The notes beneath the pieces are model-generated. The model saw nothing but the letters and a program-made list of their open reading frames with translations, did not search any database and was not told where the DNA came from. A program made the position numbers and the translations under genes. DNA of 64,000 bases from Microcoleus sp036705565 (GTDB lineage: Bacteria; Cyanobacteriota; Cyanobacteriia; Cyanobacteriales; Microcoleaceae). Positions 58,953-64,000 of this stretch are shown one piece after another (the first letter of the stretch is position 1; every line of letters begins with the position of its first letter). Location: the NCBI GenBank assembly GCA_036705565.1, contig JAUBUY010000002.1. One strand, written 5' to 3'.

Positions 58953-59909
58953 ATGATTTCAGACAATCACAGCGCTCAATCACAGAGCAGATCGCGCTCT
59001 GGGGCAGAAAAATCCTTAGACCAAGGCTTTATCTGGCTGACTCGGATTTTGGGAATAGGAGTTGGTGTAATTTTGCTGCTAATCGCCCTCACCGTTGGTT
59101 ACAGGGCTTTACCGGCGATTCAAGAGTACGGTTTGGGATTTCTATTTGGCAGTAGCTGGAATCCGGTTAAAGAAGAGTACGGTGCGCTGCCAATGATTTA
59201 CGGGACGATCGTCAGTTCGGCGATCGCGCTCCTAATTGCTGTACCATTAGGAGTAGGGACTGCCATCTTCTTGAGTGAAGATTTTTTGCCGCTGCCAGTG
59301 CGTACAGCTTTAGTTTTTTTAGTAGAACTTTTAGCCGCCATTCCCAGCGTAGTCTACGGTTTGTGGGGAATTGCTGTATTGATTCCCATGATTACCACTC
59401 TCGGCAAGTTTCTCAACGGTAACTTCGGATGGCTGCCGATTTTTAGCACCTCGCCAGTTGGGCCGGGAATGTTACCAGCAGGAGTAATATTGGGAATCAT
59501 GACTTTGCCCATTATTACTGCTATCTCCCGCGACTCTTTGGCAAGTCTCCCGCCCGAATTGCGGCAAGCATCTCTAGGTTTAGGAGCTACTCGCTGGACA
59601 ACAATTTTTAGAGTGCTCGTACCGGCGGCTTTTTCCGGCATTGTCGGCGGAATTATGCTTGGGCTCGGTCGCGCTATGGGAGAAACAATGGCTGCAACTC
59701 TGTTAATTGGCAATTCCAATCAGTTAAGTCTTTCTGTGCTAGCTCCAGCAAATACTATTGCTTCTCTGATGGCAAATCAGTTTGCGGAAGCTTCGGGATT
59801 GCAAGTAGCAGCTCTGATGTACACTGGGCTAATTCTGTTTATTCTGACGCTGATTGTTAATATTTTGGCAGAGTGGATTGTTTCTCAAGTAAGAGCGAAG
59901 TACAACTAG
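58953..59909 (+). CDS. pstC: Phosphate ABC transporter permease PstC
   Basis: 318 residues with six membrane helices. The LVELLAAIPSVVYGLWG and ISRDSLASLPPELRQASLGLGATRW segments (read as parts) contain the EAA-type loop that contacts PstB, and RAMGETMAATLLIGNS is typical. With PstA it forms the high-affinity phosphate channel in the plasma membrane. It is 325 bases from pstS and 34 bases from pstA. Confidence 0.95.
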   Translation: MISDNHSAQSQSRSRSGAEKSLDQGFIWLTRILGIGVGVILLLIALTVGYRALPAIQEYGLGFLFGSSWNPVKEEYGALPMIYGTIVSSAIALLIAVPLGVGTAIFLSEDFLPLPVRTALVFLVELLAAIPSVVYGLWGIAVLIPMITTLGKFLNGNFGWLPIFSTSPVGPGMLPAGVILGIMTLPIITAISRDSLASLPPELRQASLGLGATRWTTIFRVLVPAAFSGIVGGIMLGLGRAMGETMAATLLIGNSNQLSLSVLAPANTIASLMANQFAEASGLQVAALMYTGLILFILTLIVNILAEWIVSQVRAKYN

Positions 59910-59943
59910 AATTTTGCCCCAATTTCCTACATAGTTTTAGTTT

Positions 59944-60837
59944 ATGTCAAATAGCGTCTCCGATGAGAATCCTTTAGTATCGAAAGCAGGCAGTTTGAAG
60001 AAGGTTAAAAACAGCCCGCAAGCGCTGTTTAATCTGGGTATGACTGTACTGGCTGGAGCTGGTCTGGCAATCACTCTGCTGCCTTTGTTTGCAGTGCTTT
60101 CCTACGTCACCGTACAAGGTTTCAATCGCCTGAATTTAGACTTGTTTACCAAGCTGCCACCGCCGCCGGGACTATCGGGAGGCGGTATTGCTAATGCAAT
60201 TGTCGGTACGTTAATGACCGTAGGAATTGCTTCTTTAATTGCTGTTCCTTTTGGTGTATTAGCAGCAGTTTATTTGTCGGAGTTCAGCAGCGGCCAAGTA
60301 GCTCGCTGGGTACGCTTTGCTACCAACGTCCTCAGCGGCGTTCCTTCGATTATTGCAGGGGTGTTTGCCTACGGTTTGTTCGTGGTAAATATGGGAGGTT
60401 TTTCGGCAATTGCAGGGGGTGCGGCGCTAGCTGTGCTGATGTTGCCGACGATTGTGCGGACTACTGACGAAGCTCTACAAATCGTCCCGCAAGATATTAG
60501 ATGGGCGTCGGTTGGTGTGGGTGCTTCTAATTATCAGACGGTATTGCAGGTGGTTTTGCCTGCGGCAATTCCGGCTATTTTAACGGGCGTGACGCTGGCA
60601 ATTGCTCGCGCTGCTGGAGAAACTGCTCCTTTGATTTTTACGGCGCTGAATTCGCCTTTTTGGCCGGCTGGATTTGATAAGCCAACTCCGAGTCTTTCGG
60701 TTTTGGTGTACAACTTTGCAACGGTTCCTTTTAAGGCACAGAAAGAATTGGCCTGGGCGGCATCTTTGATTTTGGTGATTATGGTTTTGCTGACGAGTAT
60801 TCTTTCTCGCTGGGCTACTCGCCAAAAAGTTTATTGA
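59944..60837 (+). CDS. pstA: Phosphate ABC transporter permease PstA
   Basis: 297 residues with six membrane helices and the PstA pattern LSGVPSIIAGVFAYGL, TTDEALQIVPQDIRWASVGVGAS and IARAAGETAPLIFTAL. It pairs with PstC. The stop at 60837 is close to a frame that leads into pstB, though the real pstB start is 138 bases further on. Confidence 0.95.
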   Translation: MSNSVSDENPLVSKAGSLKKVKNSPQALFNLGMTVLAGAGLAITLLPLFAVLSYVTVQGFNRLNLDLFTKLPPPPGLSGGGIANAIVGTLMTVGIASLIAVPFGVLAAVYLSEFSSGQVARWVRFATNVLSGVPSIIAGVFAYGLFVVNMGGFSAIAGGAALAVLMLPTIVRTTDEALQIVPQDIRWASVGVGASNYQTVLQVVLPAAIPAILTGVTLAIARAAGETAPLIFTALNSPFWPAGFDKPTPSLSVLVYNFATVPFKAQKELAWAASLILVIMVLLTSILSRWATRQKVY

Positions 60838-60974
60838 AGGAAGAAGGGCACGACACGGATTTGGACACCGATACACGGATGAATTTAACTGTTTTTCCTT
60901 TCGTCTCCTACTTTCTGTGTCTCCCAGTCTCGCCTTCTTGTTATTTTGTAAAATTCGATTGGATAATTAGCTGT

Positions 60975-61775
60975 ATGATGATGGATTTAGACCAGCAAAC
61001 GGAAACAATTTTACGGACAGAAAATATCAATATTTTTTACGGCGCTTTTCACGCGGTTAAAAATGTTTGTATGGAGATTCCTAAAAATCGCATTACTGCT
61101 TTGATTGGGCCGTCTGGCTGCGGTAAAAGTACAATTCTGCGATGTTTTAACCGCCTCAACGATTTAGTTAACGGTTTTCGTTTAGAGGGTAGAATTGATT
61201 ACTACGATCAAAATCTTTACGCTCCTGATATTGATGCTGTAGAGGTGCGCCGCAAGATTGGGATGGTATTCCAAAAGCCGAATCCTTTCCCGAAGTCGAT
61301 TTATGACAATATTGCTTACGGTGCGAGGGTAAACAATTATAAGGGGGATATGGATGAGCTGGTGGAAAAATCGCTCCGCCAAGCTTATTTGTGGGATGAG
61401 GTGAAGGATAAGTTGAAGCAAAGTGGTTTTTCTCTTTCGGGTGGCCAGCAGCAGCGTTTGTGTATTGCTAGGGCGATCGCGATTAATCCTGATGTAGTGT
61501 TAATGGATGAACCTTGCGCTTCTCTTGACCCGATTTCTACGATTAAGATTGAGGAGTTGATGCGGGAACTCAAGGAGAAGTATACGATTGTGATCGTTAC
61601 TCACAATATGCAGCAGGCTTCTAGGGTTTCTGACCTGACTGCTTTTTTCAATGCTAAACTTTCTGACGATGGGAAGCGGTTTGGCTATCTTGTGGAGTGT
61701 GACAAGACTGAGGTAATTTTCCAAAGTCCGAAGGAAGAGTCTACTTTAGATTATGTCAGCGGCCGTTTTGGTTGA
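60975..61775 (+). CDS. pstB: Phosphate ABC transporter ATP-binding protein PstB
   Basis: 266 residues from the first of three consecutive ATGs (60975, 60978, 60981). The frame is open back to 60834, but that part is not PstB-like. Walker A GPSGCGKST, the signature LSGGQQQR and Walker B VVLMDEPCASLDP are intact; the FNRLNDLVNGFRLEGRI part matches PstB closely. It powers phosphate import. No phoU follows. A terminator-like hairpin lies at 61899. Confidence 0.96.
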   Translation: MMMDLDQQTETILRTENINIFYGAFHAVKNVCMEIPKNRITALIGPSGCGKSTILRCFNRLNDLVNGFRLEGRIDYYDQNLYAPDIDAVEVRRKIGMVFQKPNPFPKSIYDNIAYGARVNNYKGDMDELVEKSLRQAYLWDEVKDKLKQSGFSLSGGQQQRLCIARAIAINPDVVLMDEPCASLDPISTIKIEELMRELKEKYTIVIVTHNMQQASRVSDLTAFFNAKLSDDGKRFGYLVECDKTEVIFQSPKEESTLDYVSGRFG

Positions 61776-61898
61776 GTCCCCGACAGGTTGAAACAATCGG
61801 GCTACACAAACTCTCGTCTCTCTCACTTGAGACTAAAAAGATTTAATTTGCTGAGTATGGTAGCGACAAAAAAAACTGCATAAAACTTTTGTCAATTT

Positions 61899-61931
61899 AG
61901 AATCCCGCTTTCTTGGAGGAAGCGGGATTCT
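61899..61931 (+). terminator. Possible terminator of the pst operon
   Basis: AGAATCCCGCT pairs with AGCGGGATTCT over an 11-base loop, 124 bases after the pstB stop. Only a weak T-rich stretch (GGATTTTAT) follows, so confidence is moderate. Confidence 0.55.
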
Positions 61932-61955
61932 GGATTTTATGATTAAAAGCTCGAT

Positions 61956-62080
61956 CTGAGATGTTGCACCATTCTCAATAAGCTTTTTAGGAACAGGCTT
62001 TCCGGCCTGTTCCACAAGAAAATTCACTCTTTGTGGAACAGGCCGGAAAGCCTGTTCTTGACAATGGTGCAAGATGTGAG
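61956..62080 (+). mobile_element. MITE/REPIN-like element, family 2, copy 3
   Basis: 125 bp with ends CTGAGATGTTGCACCATTCT and the complement of CTCACATCTTGCACCATTGT. Inside, GGAACAGGCTTTCCGGCCTG is repeated in reverse as GGAACAGGCCGGAAAGCCTG. Exact 5-bp direct repeats TCGAT flank it (61951-61955 and 62081-62085). This is the best-kept copy of the family, lying between pstB and nblA. Confidence 0.8.
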
Positions 62081-62139
62081 TCGATCGTACTTTTTGCAGA
62101 TACAAGCCACTGATTGTTGTGAAGAAATGCTCGAAGAGT

Positions 62140-62310
62140 TCACATATTCTTCATCCAATGCTTGAACAGGTTTTCTTTGACCATACTTTGCCGCATAACT
62201 TCGAGCAAGTATTCCTGAGCTTGGTCTTGGCTTAACCTTTTGACTTCTTCGCGCAGCACTTGAAGTTTGAACTGCTGTTCCATGCTGAGGTTGGTTGTAG
62301 GCATATCCAT
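62140..62310 (-). CDS. nblA: Phycobilisome degradation protein NblA
   Basis: 56 residues from the ATG at 62310. GGAGGA seven bases upstream fixes the start, although the frame is open to 62460. The NblA signature is clear: LSMEQQFKLQVLREEVKRL and SQDQAQEYLLEVMRQSMVKE, ending in NLFKHWMKNM. NblA binds phycobiliproteins and brings the Clp protease to dismantle phycobilisomes under nitrogen or other nutrient loss. It sits next to the phosphate operon and close to phycobilisome genes. Confidence 0.93.
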   Translation of the reverse strand: MDMPTTNLSMEQQFKLQVLREEVKRLSQDQAQEYLLEVMRQSMVKENLFKHWMKNM

Positions 62311-62538
62311 AAATCGCTCCTCCAGTTTGCTGAGATTAATGCGAAATTGATCGGAATGACCTTTCGCAGGATTTGTTGTGTCTCCTACATTGTAAACTAT
62401 CATAACATTCCCTTGACAATATGTCCAAAGTAGACATTTTGAAACTAATTTGTGTCGCAAAAGTACATCAAAGTGGGGGGAGCTTTATCATAAAAAGGCG
62501 TAAAGACCGGGAAGCCTAAGCCAAAGGAGATAGTTTGT

Positions 62539-63135
62539 ATGGATGCAATGGAGTTTTTTCAGAGCAGCGCTGGGGAGTGGCGTTCTCAGCGCAGCACTCA
62601 CCACCTCGCTTTCCGCCAAGCGGAGATTGGGGATTCAAATATTCAGGTAACGGCGCTGGGTGCGGATGACGCGCGAGTCGCCGATATTTGCAAGATGCAC
62701 GAAGTCGATCCGAGCCGGGCTGCTGGGGGGGCTTTTGTGACTTGGCACGGCTCGATGGCGTGGGATAAGGATGATGAGAATCATAAAGGGTCTACGGTGT
62801 TCGCGATCGTCCCCGATCCTGAAAATCCCCGACAGGGCTTGATGTTGCGCGAACGGGGCTATGCGGAAATTGTGCCGGTGGCTGGCCGTTTTGAGATGGA
62901 TGATGAGGATGGGCTGCTGCTGATTACCGAATACGAGACGATGAGTTCGATCGAGCGTTTTTGGTTTGCTAATCCGAACGTGCGGATGCGGACGAGTACC
63001 GTAAAGCGCTTTGGCGGTTTCAGCACATCGACTTTTTGTACCGAAATTCGGGTGCAACCAGACTCGGATGCAGCATCAGAACCCGCAGCCGATCAAGTGG
63101 CCGGCAGCGAGTTTTATTCGGCTCTGGGTTGGTAA
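62539..63135 (+). CDS. cpcS: CpcS/CpeS-family phycobiliprotein lyase
   Basis: 198 residues. The start MDAMEFFQSSAGEWRSQRST and the blocks HHLAFRQAE, GSTVFAIVPDPENPRQG, RGYAEIVPVAGRFEM and LLITEYETMSSIERFWFANPNVRMR (as landmarks) match CpcS-III type lyases that attach phycocyanobilin to Cys-84-equivalent sites of phycobiliproteins. The C-terminal 25 residues (Ala/Asp-rich) are a loose extension. AAAGGAGA lies eight bases before the ATG. It is divergent from nblA and upstream of cpcG. Confidence 0.92.
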   Translation: MDAMEFFQSSAGEWRSQRSTHHLAFRQAEIGDSNIQVTALGADDARVADICKMHEVDPSRAAGGAFVTWHGSMAWDKDDENHKGSTVFAIVPDPENPRQGLMLRERGYAEIVPVAGRFEMDDEDGLLLITEYETMSSIERFWFANPNVRMRTSTVKRFGGFSTSTFCTEIRVQPDSDAASEPAADQVAGSEFYSALGW

Positions 63136-63203
63136 TTTAGTCATTAGTCATTAGTCTTTACTTTGGCTTCATTTCCAGCCTGGGCCTGGGCCTGGTGGGG
63201 TTC

Positions 63204-63241
63204 AGGCTCTGCCTCCGGTTAGAGTAGACGAGGCAGAGCCT
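63204..63241. other. Perfect 12-bp hairpin after cpcS
   Basis: AGGCTCTGCCTC (63204-63215) pairs with GAGGCAGAGCCT (63230-63241). No T-run follows. It could end cpcS transcription or be a repeat. The rest of the gap 63136-63462 has AGTCATT-type heptamer remnants, GGGCCTGGGCCTGG DNA and the promoter region of cpcG. Confidence 0.55.
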
Positions 63242-63462
63242 CTAAAGTGGCGTTCCCAGCCAGAGACTCGAAGAGTGACTTCTAACTACTGACTACTGAC
63301 TTCCCCAAAGTCAACAAATGTTACAGATTGTTGCAAAAATTCAGGAAAATCAGATTTAGATTGCGGGAATCCCCTAATCTGTATGTTGGTTAGTTGTATC
63401 CGTTTTGCTGGCAGCTCACGGTGTCAACTATTTCTGAAATTTGAGATAACGGAGATTTTAAC

Positions 63463-64000
63463 GTGGCGCTTCCTTTATTAAGCTACGCCCCCAAGAGCCA
63501 AAACCAGCGCGTTGCTGGTTATGAAGTGGGGAGCGACGAGCAGCCGAGAATTTTCACAACTGAAAATGTGCTCTCGTCTGGAGACATGGAAAATTTGATT
63601 TGGGCTGGATATCGCCAGATTTACAGCGAACACCAAATCCTCAAGAGCAACCGCCAAACGTCTTTGGAGTCGCAACTCAAGTTCGGCCAAATTACTGTGC
63701 GGGACTTTATTCGCGGTTTGGCGACTTCTTCTCCTTTCTTGGAGCGGAATTATCAAACTAACAGCAACTACCGGTTTGTAGAAATGTGCGTGCAGCGCAT
63801 TTTGGGTCGGGATGTGTACAGCGAGCGCGAAAAGATTGCTTGGTCGATCGTCGTAGCCAATAAGGGGCCTCAAGGCTTTATTGACGAGTTGGTCAATAGC
63901 GAAGAGTACCTGGATAAGTTCGGCTACGATACCGTACCTTACCAACAGCGCCGAATTTTGCCTCAGCGAGTTGGAGGGGACACTCCTTTCAACTTGAAGA
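63463..64000 (+). CDS. cpcG: Phycobilisome rod-core linker CpcG, 3' end outside window
   Basis: At least 179 residues, open to the window edge. The GTG start at 63463 has GGAG at 63451 in front of it. The protein begins ALPLLSYAPKSQNQRVAGYE, the classic CpcG start, and contains the linker domain (ENVLSSGDMENLIWAGYRQI, VRDFIRGLATSSPFLERNY, RFVEMCVQRILGRDVY, GFIDELVNSEEYLDKFG). CpcG joins phycocyanin rods to the allophycocyanin core. The C-terminal part that tells CpcG1 from CpcG2/CpcL is not in the window. Confidence 0.96.
   Translation, partial: MALPLLSYAPKSQNQRVAGYEVGSDEQPRIFTTENVLSSGDMENLIWAGYRQIYSEHQILKSNRQTSLESQLKFGQITVRDFIRGLATSSPFLERNYQTNSNYRFVEMCVQRILGRDVYSEREKIAWSIVVANKGPQGFIDELVNSEEYLDKFGYDTVPYQQRRILPQRVGGDTPFNLK

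Noticed and set aside
60834..60974. Extended pstB start overlapping pstA
   Set aside because: The added 47 residues are unlike PstB and include DTDLDTDTR-type repeat translation; the ATG cluster at 60975 fits the family.

Overview
The window comes from a cyanobacterium, most likely a filamentous Oscillatoriales-type species such as Microcoleus or Oscillatoria (inference). The evidence is photosystem II genes psbE-psbF-psbL-psbJ with ycf48 and a membrane rubredoxin, the ndhC-ndhK-ndhJ cluster, phycobilisome genes (nblA, a CpcS-type lyase, a CpcG rod-core linker), GUN4 and Uma2 proteins, and very frequent GCGATCGC-like (HIP1) octamers. Intergenic DNA is crowded with short heptamer repeats, palindromes and small non-autonomous elements, which is also typical of that group.

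Layout. 1-10.3 kb: the end of a short-chain dehydrogenase, a hemerythrin-domain protein, a complementary pair of M16 peptidases, a Uma2 protein, and a HlyD adaptor plus MacB/FtsX permease that lack their ATPase. 10.7-15.1 kb: an Mrp-type cation/proton antiporter operon (C-D-E-F-G-DUF4040-B). 15.5-19.2 kb, minus strand: an AT-rich accessory block with a membrane-anchored coiled-coil protein, an N6-adenine DNA methyltransferase and a Uma2 protein flanked by 32-bp direct repeats. 19.3-23.4 kb: ndhCKJ facing rubA-ycf48-psbEFLJ. 23.8-30.7 kb: an FHA-penicillin-binding protein fusion, two siroheme/cobalamin pathway genes, a manganese catalase and a kinase-GUN4 fusion. 31.4-38.3 kb: tRNA-His, a 1434-residue SF1 helicase overlapping a winged-helix-like partner, then a decayed DUF3747/SLH gene. 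38.7-51.5 kb: mainly housekeeping metabolism (prs, YqeY, kinase, bioD, M20 amidohydrolase, aldo/keto reductase, GHL10 hydrolase, FAD oxidoreductase, glutamine-amidotransferase-like hydrolase). 51.5-57 kb, minus strand: an SRPBCC protein, two toxin-antitoxin pairs, a B12-binding radical SAM protein, lspA and bioY. 57.4-61.8 kb: the pstSCAB phosphate transporter behind a Pho-box-like site. 62.1-64 kb: nblA, cpcS and the start of cpcG.

Functional links. Phosphate uptake (pst) sits beside nblA, whose product triggers phycobilisome breakdown under nutrient stress, and beside genes that build the phycobilisome. The NDH-1 and PSII clusters form the usual conserved head-to-head arrangement around rubA. 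BioD and BioY are both present but far apart.

The parts most worth a second look are the coiled-coil/methyltransferase/Uma2 block, the helicase plus overlapping partner, two families of small mobile elements (one with short and long forms, one with target duplications), and a TnpB-less IS200/IS605-like right end between ndhC and rubA. All functional names rest on reading the translated sequence and family knowledge; no search was run.
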